Assembly: GCF_017562075.2 (NCBI RefSeq)
Contig: NC_054083.1
Coordinates: 25,220,285 to 25,284,284 of the forward strand
Length of the DNA stretch: 64,000 bases
DNA from: Anopheles merus
Lineage: Eukaryota > Arthropoda > Insecta > Diptera > Culicidae
Reading direction: 5' to 3'
Shown: in pieces, positions 12,501 to 25,614 of the stretch
Layout: each line of letters begins with the position of its first letter
Position numbering within the stretch: position 1 is the stretch's first letter
Translations under genes and position numbers: made by a program
Notes under the pieces: generated by a model
What the model saw: the letters and a program-made list of their open reading frames with translations, nothing else
Database searches by the model: none
Told to the model about the DNA's origin: nothing

Positions 12501-15500
12501 GAAGGTGAGTAGAGAATCATCGATAAAAGATAGGTTAATTTTAGCTCCGAGCGGGAAATCGCAGTGCTGTTTGGTACCGCAAGCGGCCCGCCAACAACCC
12601 CCCCCCTCCCCCCCAAATTGCCCCCATGGCGGCAGCGTTCAAGACAAATTGGACCCATTGGCAAAGCCGCCAATTAATTGGCGAAATCGATCGAACCTTG
12701 GTTTGGCGTTGGGCTGGTGCGCGCACACACGATGAGTTTATTGAAATGTTTATCCCGAAAACCAAGCCCGCCCGATCAAGGGAATTAACAAACGGAAACA
12801 TCCATCCTCCGTTATCAAGTTGGAGCAGTTTCGCCTCAAAGTATAGGAAACTTCTTCCGTACTCTGGTTTTGGGACGTACACTACACCAAATGAAGACAA
12901 ATGTGTTTTTCTCGGAGAATTGTTAATCCTTTCCTCGCGGCAGAAGCTTACTGCTTATGGGCAGAGCGGAGTACAATCCTGCAATAAATATTGCCGCTCT
13001 ACCTATTCAGCAGAGACCGTTAGGATGTCGTGTTTTTATGAGCGTGCCATAGCTCCAACACACACGTGGCATCGCGCGATTCAAAAACAGGACTTTGGCG
13101 GATTTAATGCCGACGGCGCATTGTGGGTCAATAGCGCTGGCGCGCACGCACACACACACACGCAGGGGACCAACCAGCTGCACTGCTGCGGTTGGACAGT
13201 TCGGTTTTCGTGCGCAGATAATACGTTAATTTATTATCCATTTTATGGTGGCATTAACGCGCTTGGGGGTCAACCAACGGACCGGCCGCTGACCACCAAC
13301 TGCACCCAGTGGGACACGGCTGCGGGACGGGGGGCATCTTAATCGATGTGACCACCCCGTTAGGATTGCGTCGCTCATCTTCGCACGAGGAAGGGATCGT
13401 CATGCGTGTGATGCCATCGCACCACTATGCTTGCTAGGGGATACTATCTAGCATCGCACAGATAAACGGCGCGACACGACCGTTAGGAATACTGCCGAAG
13501 CTGCGCAATCGAACAGCGCACGAGCGTGTGCGCGCGCGTGCTAGGATTTTGCAAAGTGTTTGCGCGTGTACTCACGCAACAGAGCACAACAGAGCTCCGG
13601 CCCTGTCAGCGGGCTGGTCACCCCTTGGACGTCGAGGGCCTTGTTTATTAACCCCCTTTTCGAGCAGGGGAAGGTTTGAAACATCTGATATACTGGTGGA
13701 ATTAAGATATGTGACATGTCTGCTGAAGTTATGTACCTCCATTAGTTTCCATGCCTGATAAGATGTCTTTTGGAGAAATGATGACTTCGTCTATCGCTCG
13801 TCAAGATCCAAACGAAATTGAGAAAACAACCAGTTTTTAGGCGATCAAAATGTTGTCGTCAAACATTTCGAAAGGATCCGGTTCAGGTTTTGAAGCGCTT
13901 CTTCAATGTTGATTCGATTTTGAATTAGATAATTTAACAACGTCCCTGTGCCTTGCTTGGAGCCTCACCCTTGAGCACACCGCCTTGGGAACCAACTACG
14001 ACACAGAGAAATGACAACGTACCCAAGCCTGTACACGGCGGACAAGAGAAATTTAATGACTCAATACGCACGCAAACTATTTTCGAGCTGATTTTGCACT
14101 TATGTCTCTCGCAGCACACCCAAAACCCTTGCCATCGGTTGGAACGGGGTCACGCCAACATTAAGATGAGTCGCCAAAAACCCGTCCTTGCCACCTCGAT
14201 GGTCCAGTGAACATCACATTCCCGCGTGTTGCTCCTTCTCTATTTCTCTACAAACGCACACCACTGGGCGGGGGTTGGTCACACACGTACAATTAATGTC
14301 AAATGTGTCAAATAATAATAAAAACCGTTTACCTCTTCCACACACTTCCCCATTGGATACTCTTCCGCAGAGCGTTCCAAGCTCCAACAGCCCTGCCCTA
14401 TTCACCTCGACGACCCCCGTGTGTGTGTGCAGGGCGTGTGGTGTGTCCGAGCGTTTTGTTCGGAATTATGCTCAACGTGGCGGTCTGTGTGCGTCTCGTG
14501 AGCGTTCATGTACGCAACCGCAACGAATTGTTACCCCCAATTGAAACATCACACATTCGCTACATATGGACCACCGCGCGGGTCATCTCCCCGCACACGC
14601 AGCTCTAAGACATGCTGCTTCACTTTGATCTTACCAGCGTTGTGTTGCGCCTGGTGCTTCCTATTATTCTTCAGTTGACATCGTTTGCCGGGCCCATTAT
14701 GTGAGTGATTGAAATTTGTTAACGAAAATTATACCTCCCCGCGCGCGCGCAAGGCCAAACCAAGGCAACAGTTCGCTTGGTCCTACTTTCTCCAAGAAAG
14801 TGATGGCTTTCTCAAAAATAAAGAAGGTAGCAATACGCATAACGAAACATGCCCAACTCGCGTTCGATACGCCATCACCGTTTATAGGATCCTTTATCGC
14901 TTAATCGTATAGTAATCGCACCATAAAAACACCGATTATCACGTGCCAAAGCCGCCCAAACGCGTCGTCCTCCACCCCATTTGGGGGGGAAGATATTTTC
15001 GAACTTAAAGCAAACGAACGAGGCGTCGCCGAACGAGAAAACAAGTCTCCTCTTGCCGTTGCACAATGCGGGCTAGGCAACAATCGGGTCCAACGTCTGG
15101 GGGGAGCGAACCGCCGTACCATTATGGAGCCATATCGGCAGATGAGCCGAACAACGCGCGCGAGAGATGACGATTATGATGATGTTTCTACAAACCGAAC
15201 GAAATGTCAACGAGCTATTTGAACCTTTGGACCTCTGGCAGGCGGGGGCAAGCGCTGGTGCATAAATTATGCAACGAAGCAACAACAAGACAACAGCAGA
15301 AAGAAAACCCCCACAACGTTTATTCGCTGTATCGGCTACAAACGAGGCGCTTGTTGGCGCCCGGGTATTACACCACCCTTCACCGGACACTCTGTCCACA
15401 ACCACCTTCCTCGTTCCAAAAAAAAAAAAACGGGGAAATCTGGCTCTCTCTCCTAATTATGACCCGGGCTAAGCTTGCATAACCCTCTCTCGCGGACTGG

Positions 15501-18500
15501 TCGCTGCTGGGGTTAAGCTGAACCCTTGTGTGAACACTAAGCACCAACAGCGCGGACCGACACCCTTTGGGTCGATTACCCCAGCGTTTCCCGTCCCGGT
15601 GACCGATGCGAAGAGTGTGTGTGATCAAGACACACATTCTTTGACACCCGACTCTCCCTTGCTTGGATGCGGAATGTGCCAGCAAATCGATTCGATCGTC
15701 AAGCGTCCAAAGCGTGTGGCGCGCGCACGGCCGTGTGTGTTGGCCACGCATCAAGATCGAACAATTATCTACGGGATAGAGATTCAGAAAACAAAATTAC
15801 GCCCTCCGCCCATGAAGGGCAGCAATGGCGGCAGTCCATAGGTTGGACAGTTTCATGGTGTCGATGGTGTTGCTGCTGCTGATCCTACTAGAGAGCTCTC
15901 ATGGTGACGGCAGCTTAAGCAGCGTGTTTCGACACCCGGCCACCGTTCCCATGAGGTGTCAGCCCGGGTCCATTATTACAAGCGATGTCCGTCAGCTTTC
16001 GCGCTCCGATCCAGTTGGTAATGTTTTCACCTTTTTGCTATTGATCGATCGAACTAACCTACGGATTCGAGCCTGCTCGTTTGCTCCATATTATGTCGGC
16101 GTGTATAACTCCTTCGGCCCGCTCCGCCACACAGAGGGAAGGCATTGGAAAAGCGCAACGTGGCTCGTGTATCGAAATGCAACCCATTACTACAATTCAT
16201 CGTTTGCCTTCATCAGCCGCGCTCATTTGTGTGCAGGGCACCATGACACGCTAGAGTCGGTGGAAATGCTCCATCGTCGCACAAGCAAACCGATGGAAGA
16301 AATGTCACAGGATCGGAGAAAAGGGAAATTACAATGCAACTTTAAATTTATTTCCATCATTTTTTTCCGTAAGGGGCGACAAAAAGTCTTGGCACGCTAG
16401 CGCACACACCAGCCCTTTCTTTGATGCGTCATGCACACGCGTACCCCTGCTTCCTTCAATGCTCTTCGATCCTGAACGAAGTGTTTTACACTCTCTATTC
16501 TTTGCACGGGCCCCGAGTTCCACCATTCGAGAACGGAGGTAGCAGGTCAGCAGGTCGCTCGAGAGGATTGCATGCAGGGCGGCACGGGCACGCAGTTGCA
16601 ATACATACAACAATGTGAACGACCGGAAGAGTGCACTCGATTCAATTCTCCAATGTGCTGCCGTACGTATTGAAACGAGTTGGGAAGAAAGAAGGCAAAT
16701 TGTATCAAACGCCACTGTCTTCACTTTGGACACGGTGCCAGCAGGAAAGGTGCCGGCTGGACCTCCACTCCCCACTCGAAATCACATTGAAGTAACGGGC
16801 TGATGTTGAGACTACTTTGTTCTGTCACTGAAGAGGTAATGTTGCAACACACAACACGTTTGGTCTGCACTTTTTAGCTTCAAACAGCGACGGAACGACG
16901 ACTTCAAGCCCTTTGGAAAACTCATGCAACCGACACATCCCTCAAAGTTGTCTCTAATGCCTATTTTTTAGCATTTTACTCCACATTTTCAGCGTCCAGG
17001 AGTTTAGCAAGAAATTAAAAGCAAGAAATAATTCCATTGACCCCTACCGGGTTGGTTGTCTCTGCCGCCAGCGGGGCATCAACGCGTCGTTTGATAGAAA
17101 ACCGAAATGTCGTGACGCGACCCAATGGCGACGGCATACGGCCATACGTTTTTCCGCTTCATCGGCAGTACCTAACAGAGGGAAGGACAGAGGGGTTTGC
17201 CAGTGCAAAAACACACAGGCAAAGAACACACATTGCGAAGCGAAGAAATAAATAAAGCCTGCTCAAAGCTTTCAACAAATCCAGCACCACAGCTTGACGA
17301 CGCCCAGCTCCGCTCCGACGTTTTGGCGAAGTTTACAAACGGCGACCGTTCTTCGTCTTTTCTTGCTGCAGTCCGGAAAAACCTCGTCCCGGGCACGTTG
17401 ATAGAAAATCGAAAACCATCTCCCCCCTCCGCTACCGACCCAACACTGACAGGCGGTTACCGGGTGACCGAGGGCACCCTTCCAGGCTGGGAGTTTTCCA
17501 ACAGTGGTGAGACCCTTGCGGTTTGCTGGCCCTCGAACGAAACTCCCTGTGTCGCTAGCAACCCCGCCTATGTGTGTGTGTGTTTGTGCCTGCAGGAAAA
17601 GAAAAAGCAACCCCCGCGAGGGTGCTGAGTTCGTGACAGAATCGTTGCCTTTCCGTTGCTTTCCACTCTGCCACCAGTGCCAGTGCCGCAGGCACACACA
17701 CACACACACACACCATGACCCGCGACCGACCGCTAGCTGACCTGGTTGTAATTATTTTGCCCGGTCCGGGTTTTTGCTGCAGTAATATTTTTTATCGCAC
17801 AGAACAACGCGCACCACACGGAGGGCCATTGCTTCACTCGTTGGCTACCAAAAACAACGGGAAGGGTGGGGTCTGGCACACGCTTCCTACAAGAAGCGCC
17901 ACCAACAAGACCCGGGCGCCCCAGCGACCCGGTCAAACGTGCCCAACACAACGGGCATGCCAATTTATGCCATTCTCGGTGTTTGTGTGGCCAAACCTCA
18001 ACGCACAGGGGCGGGAAATCGCATAAACAAGCAGAAAACATGGTGAATTCGCGGATCGGGCGGCCGCTTTTTCTGCATTTTCCAATCATTCATACACACT
18101 CTAGTGCGCCGGGGGTGCAATAGGCTCCTCCGTATGGATATGTTGGAGATGGGGTGGATATGTTTCTGCTTTAGTTTTGTGCTGTTGTTGTTGTGTCCAC
18201 TCGCCCCCGCTTCGTGCTCGTTCAAAAGTGGTTTACTTGCGTTGCACATACGCGATATGTCCATTGAAGCTTTTTTATTTTGCTGTTGTTTTATTTGCTG
18301 CTGCACCAAGCCGTTAAGCATATTTTCACCCGCCTACCTCTCCTATAGGCCAATCAGAAAAAGGGGTGCCCCCCGAGTACAATAAAAAAACGAACGGCGA
18401 TTCCGATGACTCACCCGCAGCTCTTCTGGGGGTTGAAAATGGAAACACACCGTAAGCTGGAGGAGCACATTGACTTTTCGCTGGTTGATTGTGTTTATTG

Positions 18501-21500
18501 CTTCTTCTTTTTCGAATCCACTCTCACTGTTTCCAGGCGAGACGCTTCTTCCTGCGGCACGTCCGAAGATCGCTCCGCTTTTTGTGAAACGTGATCGATT
18601 CGTTGCCACTTCTTGCGTTGCACACTACTGCCCCCTCGCGCCCATCTTGAAGACAGTTTTTGAATTTCAGCATTGCCGACTTCCATTGTCTTGTCCCTTC
18701 CTTTGGCGGAACGAGATGGGCTTTTAGCACCGCACAGAATGACACTTTGCATTCGATGTCTCGCGGGGAGGGCAGCAGCTCCTCCCCCGGGACCACCCGC
18801 ACAAAAAATACACGCCGACGCGCACACAGCAGCCCGGCCCCCCTTTGCGCACGTTTCCATGCCTCGATCGGAAAAGCTTTCACTTTTTCCCGTCCCTTTT
18901 CAAGCCGCAAAAGGAAACCGCTGATGATGCGGTCGGAGACCACGAAATGCGATCTTGCACAGCTAGCCTGCTCCCGGCGTAGTTCCCTGGTGGGGAAGCC
19001 ATACTCCAACATCGCCACTGTCTGGGACGTTTTCAACCGGAACCGCAAAGCTGAAAGTCTTTTTTTCTCACGCGGACTCGGCGGCAGACTTTTCCGGTGT
19101 GCGCTTGTGTGTGTGTGTGTGTGCAGGCTGTATGATTATGCTTCTATTTTTTTGTTTAACCCACCCGCCAGAGCGAATGTATGTGAGCTAATCTGGGGTG
19201 CAGAGGCTACCCAGCTTTTTGTGTTGCTGTGCCCACATTGGGAAGGAAAAACAAAGCCACACAAGAAACGGACGCGTTGGGCGAAAGGAAAAAGATCAAA
19301 TGGAAAGCTTTTGCTTGGTGTAGCTGCAGCAAGCGGAAAAAAACGTGAACCGCGGACAACCTTTCGGACTGCAGAAAGCGAGAAAAAATAGGCGAACATT
19401 GAGCTGGTTCACACAAAAAAGGGCTGTGTGAGGCTGCGTGTATGTGTGTGTGTATCTCCCGCTACAAACGCACATAATGCACACCACCAACCACAATATG
19501 TTATTACGTGTGCGCTTATGGAGGCCCACAATTGCTCTGCCCCTTTGCACTTTCGGAACCAAAGTTCGAAAAGGTTCGTCGCTTCCAACACTACTTCTCT
19601 AGGCCTGTTCCATCCAAGGGCTTTCGGAAGAGTACACTCCCCGTCTACCACGGTTTATTGGAGCATGATCGATCTGTTCTGATGCCTTTTTTCGGGTGAT
19701 TTTCACGTTGAGAATGAGAAAAAAAAGACAAGAAGCAGCAAAAATGGGTCCAATTGTGCATTTGAGGCCAGTTTGAAACTGTAACACACAGCTAGGGGTG
19801 GCGCCACCGTCCCTGGAAAGCTTCGTTTAGAGGAAGCGACGGCGGGGGATAATTTGTGGTGTGCTGCCAGACATTCGAGCTACACATACACACACTCTCC
19901 ATTTTGTGACCATGAAATCTGGCCACCGATTAAACCCGAACACGGCGCCAAACACTGTGATTAAATATGCTAAGTACTCAATCGCCATTACGGCGACCGT
20001 GTCGCCGTGTACCTATAATTCCAAAAACCGCCAAACTGGAGCACCAGAGCGCGGCTGCCGGAGTATGTTGGCTCAGTATGTTGACTCTCAAGAAGTCCGA
20101 CATTGGCAACAATCAAGTTCCACACCAAGCAACGTGTGTTCGTGCACAAAAAGTGCAACCGAGCGCTGGCATGCAAATTGGAGCTAAACAGTCCAGCATC
20201 TACTCAGATTACGCTGGTGGTAGGCGAGTGGGCAAACCTTTAAGAGATTGCAGAATTAGTCGCACAGCATCCAACGCCAAAAGCACTGCGCGGAGGTACT
20301 ATGCAGATCTTGCAAGATTTATAGCAAGCAACGAACCCGACCGGCCGTTTACAATGTCCGTAATTGCTGCCAACCACACAGTCCCGTCTCCGGCCGGGCC
20401 CTCCTCGCTCCCCGGAAGGTTACTCCCGGTCGGAAGCAGTGTTTTCTTGAAGTACGTCCACAGACACCACTGGCCGGGCGCGCACAGCTTTTCCTTTCGC
20501 TCACCAGAGCACACCGAGCTAAATTGTGCAAAATTTAAATCATTTCGCGCCGTTGTGCTACATTCCACAACCGGGTTTTCTGCCTCCCGGGTGCGCTACA
20601 CACAATGCGCTACATCCTCATTATCGTGCCTGGATCAAGCTGTGTGGTGGCCAGGGCGGTGACAACGAAGTAACATTAAATGAGTATCATCACCACTTGA
20701 GAGCTCGCGCTTGGCACGGCGTAATGATAACACGCATTTAATCGCTCGACCGGGCGATGACATGCCACTGCCACAACCTTAAACTGTCTCTTCGTAGTGG
20801 TTGTCGGAGAGCGAGAGAGGACGAATAGGGAGCGGCGACTGACGTGGTCATCATAAAAAAAACAACCACTCCTTTGCTGCCCAGAACACCACAGGCAAAT
20901 GGGATGCAACGAGATGATTCGCCAACCTTCCAACTCCGTACATATGGCGGGGTACAATGGCGATGTGATCAGTGGCTCAATTTGATGCGCAGGCATAAAA
21001 ACCGGCGTGTGTATGGTCGCAAGATGCAAGAGCGCCAAGAATAGATGCTGCTCGACTGGCTGCTAGAGGCAGTGAGGCATACAAGAAAAAAGAAACATAA
21101 CCACAGCACATCTAGATGGACATTGAATGGCGCTCGGACAAAGTTGGCAAAGTTGGCTCGGATGCTACTATTATGCGCAATGCGAGACACCATATTAGAA
21201 CTCGGTCGCATCCTAATCTTGCACATACGACAAGAGACCAACGACCAACGCTGCCTCCAAGCATTGATCATTGGAGTCGTCGGAGCAGCCGTAAAAAGAG
21301 ACTCGCGAACACAGACATCTTAGTGCCAGTTTTTTTTTATGCTGACTTTAATAAATGTATCCAATTTGGTGCTGGAGCTGGTGGAATAGATCGACCCGTT
21401 TCTAGGTTTTTGTTTTTTTACTTCTCGTTGTTTACCACATCCCCAAGTTCTGCTCTCGCAACTAGCAACGTCGGCTAATGACATCTCCGAAACTCTGCGA

Positions 21501-24500
21501 ATCCAACTTTAAGCAGTGCTGTGCCATTCGCCCATATCTCTGTTCCTTTCATAGTTCCGCTCGGCATACCTAGGGCCGGCTAGATCTTTCAACTCCAAGC
21601 GGCTAGGCTGGCCAGCAGGTCGAACATTCGGTAGGTACCGATCGATCGTATGCAAAAACCGCGTTTGGATCTTGATCGCGCGCGGACTTATATGGTAGGC
21701 GGATCGGTCGGCTGGTTCACTTTACCTGGTGCTCGGCAAGTAACAAAACCACACACAGCAAAGTAAAAAAAACCAGCCAGCAAACAGCAAATCCCAAACT
21801 CTGCGCTGGGGAAACAGGTTATTCTTGCCCCGAGAGCCCCGAGAGAGACTTCAGGTTTTTACGGACCGCGGTTGCACTTGTTCGCTCGAGCACCAGAAGG
21901 AACGGTTGTAGCATATCATTGTGAAAGTGAACCAATTTCTGTGACGCGCAAGCCAGCTACTACTGCCCCATGCGCAAGCCCAAAGATCACTATCTTAACG
22001 GCGGCCGGCATCCAGTTCCCCACCCATCCAGTTCCCCGGCGACAGGTTAAATGATCGCTCGGGCCAGCCGCTCAGCACCATTCCCGCGCGTAAATATAAA
22101 TGAAGCTAATTCTCCAGTTCATTTATAAAACTACCTTTTTGCTTCTTTTGACCTGCTTGAGCTCACCAGCCATCTCCCCACCCCATCATCTGCATACGCT
22201 TCGAGCACCATCAGCGAGTGTTCGCTGTTTTTCTTCACTCTGTCTAAATGAAAAATGTCTTTTGATTGTTTAAATTGCGCACGCTCCGCATTCCAGGCTA
22301 GTTACCGTCAGGGGGTTCTTCTCGCGCGCATCTCATCACTGCGACGTAGTTGGTTGTGGTTCGGAAATAAAAGGTAGCTTCGCGCACTAGCCTGCGCAGT
22401 TTGCATAACTCAGGCGCACACTAAATGCTTAACGCTCAAAGACTGTTAGCCATCCAACTACATACGGGCGCGACCGAGAACCCACACACTTTGTGGGCTT
22501 GTTAAGCAATGCTAGCTTTAAATATCGTATAAATAAAAAGGATGCTTTACGGGCTGAATCGGGTAAAGCAATGAGCAAAAAACATGACAGCAGCAACAGC
22601 AGCAGCAAAAACATAGGCACCGCGTCAAACAACCTGCCTAACTAGCTGGCTAGTCGTTCTCGGCGTACCAGTGTGCCCAAGATTGGCACGAATTATGCCC
22701 ACTTTAAGCAGGTAACCATTTTGGAAGCTAATTATCGACGCAAGCAACACAGCGTTCGCCACTCCACAAGTCATCTTGATGATCTGGAAACTACACAAAA
22801 CACACACACAACATCATTCTGTTAGGAGAGATCGTGGAGATATTAATGTTTTCGATGTCGCGCACATTAACAAACAAATAAATTCTCAAACAGCACCGCG
22901 TTGCTGTTGCGTACTAGCTGGATCTAGTTTGTGTAGATCGTGTAGAATAGACGCTACACGAATCGATGCTGCGAACAACACCGAAGCGCATAAACATCTT
23001 GTACACAGGCGGGCGGAAGAAGATGTTACGGGAATAACTTGTTGATAGTTATGGCGCTACACGAAGTTCACGCGAGGTAGCATAATTTCTGGTCACATCC
23101 GCGCATGACATCGACATCGACACTGCGATGATGCGAAGATATACGATCGCCAGCTATCAAACATTCGCCATTAACATGTGTAAGCGGCACACTGAACGGC
23201 AGCAAGTTGTACGAGGTGTGCAAAAGGCGTCTCTGACAGTTATACCTTCGGCATGTTCCCTCCGGCACCGGAAGTGATGCAGTGTCTTTTCTAATAACGA
23301 CACTATAAAGAGGTCACTCACTACCTCCTCTTGCGGGTTTAATATCAATGCATAAAAGTATATAATCACAAAGGAAAACTAAGCTCGGGGCGTCTTCTAT
23401 GAATAATTCTATCAAAAGTAATACCAGCCTAATGACCGTCCCGACTACAAGCGCATACTTCCACCGAGTACCACGACATCCACCTCCCAAAGGCATCCGT
23501 CCGGTTGCGGGCTAACCTTCAATTATAATCATCCCGTTCTATCCGTTTTCAACAACCTGCTGCAGTTCTGCTGCATCCAGAGCTTCACAGGTGCACACAC
23601 AGCTCATCCGTCCGTCCGTCCGACTTTTAATTGGTTTCCAGGATCACCGCGCACCCAGAAGCCGACGTGTGTTCAGAGCCGACGCGGAACGAGCACTCAT
23701 CAAGCCACTTCCTGTCTTGCCTGAGACCGGGGAGCTCGCTCCAAACGGTTGATTACTGATCGCGTCCACACTCTTTCACCGGGCAAGACGGCAAGATCTG
23801 ACTTCAAGCCGACAGCCCGCGCAAGTGAAGCAAATAATGATCGTGCGCAGAGGATGTTGGGTGCATGAGAGTACAGCAAGAAAGAGAAAAGTCTTCAACC
23901 TTCTTTCAACCCCACTGCACGATGCAGACACGCACACATACACACACAAACATGCCGGTGCAGATTCCGCTGCTTTTGTTGGTCGCGTACAAACCACGAC
24001 AGCGCACGCGAAACCGAAGAAAGTGCATGTGGCGTGCATAGTTTTACTTTCTAGACAGTACCGAGGGCAAGCGCGCGATCGCGCATAAAAGCATTCCCTT
24101 GTTTGCACGACGCATTTTTCCGCACCATCTTCGAACCGGGCACGGGCGTGTTTCCTTTGACGGTGTGGTACTTGCCCGATGCTGGCCGAGCGACCAAGTG
24201 ACGGGTTTACGACTTCCGTTTGCCGTTGGCGATCGGCCCTAGTTTGCGCGAAAAACACTCACCGACACATCCGGAGACTGCTGCGTGCGTAAATAATATG
24301 GTCAAGCCGGGCTGCAAACCAAGGTTCCCGGTGTTGTTCGTATCAGTTGCAACTCCGCTCTATCTTTCTGATCAATCACCGAGCTGCTTATGAATGGAGT
24401 TGCAAGCCAGCCGGAAAAGGGATTAGCTTTGCTTGCGGTTGCTACACGTTACAGAAAGCAAAGCAGCACCTGGAGAGGAGTTCGCACTGGAAAACTCCCG

Positions 24501-25583
24501 CCAAGCACGTTCACGCACAACTGAATAAGACCACACCGGTCCATGGCCCACGTACAAAACAACGCGTGACTGATATATAGCCACCAAGAAGCTTCCCCCG
24601 TCGAAAGCTAACCCTGGGAAAAGCGGAGCATTCTCTCATCGGAAATCCCACCCGCACGGGACGCAACTAATCGCGTTTGATTTACAACCGTAAACACTAT
24701 TCAACTCACCCAAAACTGGATGCATGAGCCCACCAAGACGAAGGGGACAACGCCCGGAAAGCACACGCGGTAGCTTCTGGGCGGCTTATCTTCTTCCGCT
24801 TCTCGCTCACGGACGAGCGATACGCATACCGGAGAAACCCTTGTGTGAAAGTTCTCAAACAGGGTTACGAAACGAAATCGAGATCCCAAGGCCAATCGGT
24901 CACAACGAAAAACGAGAACGGAACGGAAAGAATTTTAATTTCCGTTGCTCCGTGCTTCTTCACCATTTACCGGGCATCAATGACCTTTTCTCCCCGCGGA
25001 GAGCCCTGATGGTAGTAAGAGTGGCGGTGGCGATGCTAATACATTTTTACTGCCTCGGCCGCTCGTGGCTAAGACCTTATCCGGTCGCCCGGTAGCGAAT
25101 AACAACGCACGAAGGGAACACATTTATTTCCAGTTTCAGGTAGGTCGGCAACGTTTGAGCCTTGATCCCACGGCATGGTCGGAGCGTATTCTACAAAGAA
25201 AGTTCATTGTCGGGCCCTTTTGCTGGAATGTCGCCCCTAATGAGCTAGAACGGAGCCCGGATCGATCTTCGACGACATCCCTCTATCATTATCAACTTCT
25301 TTCTCTGCCTATGGGCGATCTGCAAAACCGGCGATCGGCACGTACAGGGTGGGTAATACCGTTTCCGCCGTTTTATATCACTACCTGCCCTGCTGGAATT
25401 CACTTGAACCGGTGTTCTGTCTCACGATTCTAATGGCCTTCATTTGGCAAGGTAGCAAACGCTCCCGGGACATGACAATATCAAAGTTTGCAGGATTTTA
25501 TAGCACAGCCGTAAGCAACTCGGTTATCATTTTCCCACAGTATCAGTGCCTTCCTTCAACAAGATCCTTCTCTGCATGCTTAC

Positions 25584-25614
25584 CTCGGCGGAGAGATATC
25601 GTACAAAAAATGTC
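25584..25614 (-). other. Candidate 31-nt mini-exon (cassette or recursive-splicing exon)
   Basis: On the minus strand a long T-rich tract ending GTGTTTGGTTCCCAG defines an acceptor, with the first exon base at 25614. A strong donor, CCGCCGAG|GTAAGCAT, ends the exon at 25584. GACTAAC, a close branch-point match, lies about 55 nt upstream of the AG. The length of 31 nt is not a multiple of three, so inclusion would shift any reading frame; it would be harmless in a 5'UTR. It lies 8.9 kb from ratchet point 2 and 13.1 kb from ratchet point 3. Confidence 0.35.

Noticed and set aside
12626..13342. 238-codon plus-strand open frame
   Set aside because: No domain, no start context or splice partners. 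It crosses a CA-repeat stretch (THTHTQ) and has antisense and shifted open frames of similar quality. Read as chance.
18660..19391. 243-codon plus-strand open frame
   Set aside because: Arg/Ser/Lys-rich with a GT-repeat-derived CVCVC run; no recognisable motif, and antisense frames are equally open.
21721..21760. Minus-strand GAGCACCAG|GTAAAG junction
   Set aside because: The pyrimidine tract is broken near the AG and the donor is weak; not good enough to add to the chain.
25125..25145. Plus-strand TTTCCAGTTTCAG|GTAGGT, ratchet-like junction
   Set aside because: The donor half GTAGGT is weak, and there is no other evidence for a plus-strand transcript. Kept only as background for the minus-strand sites.
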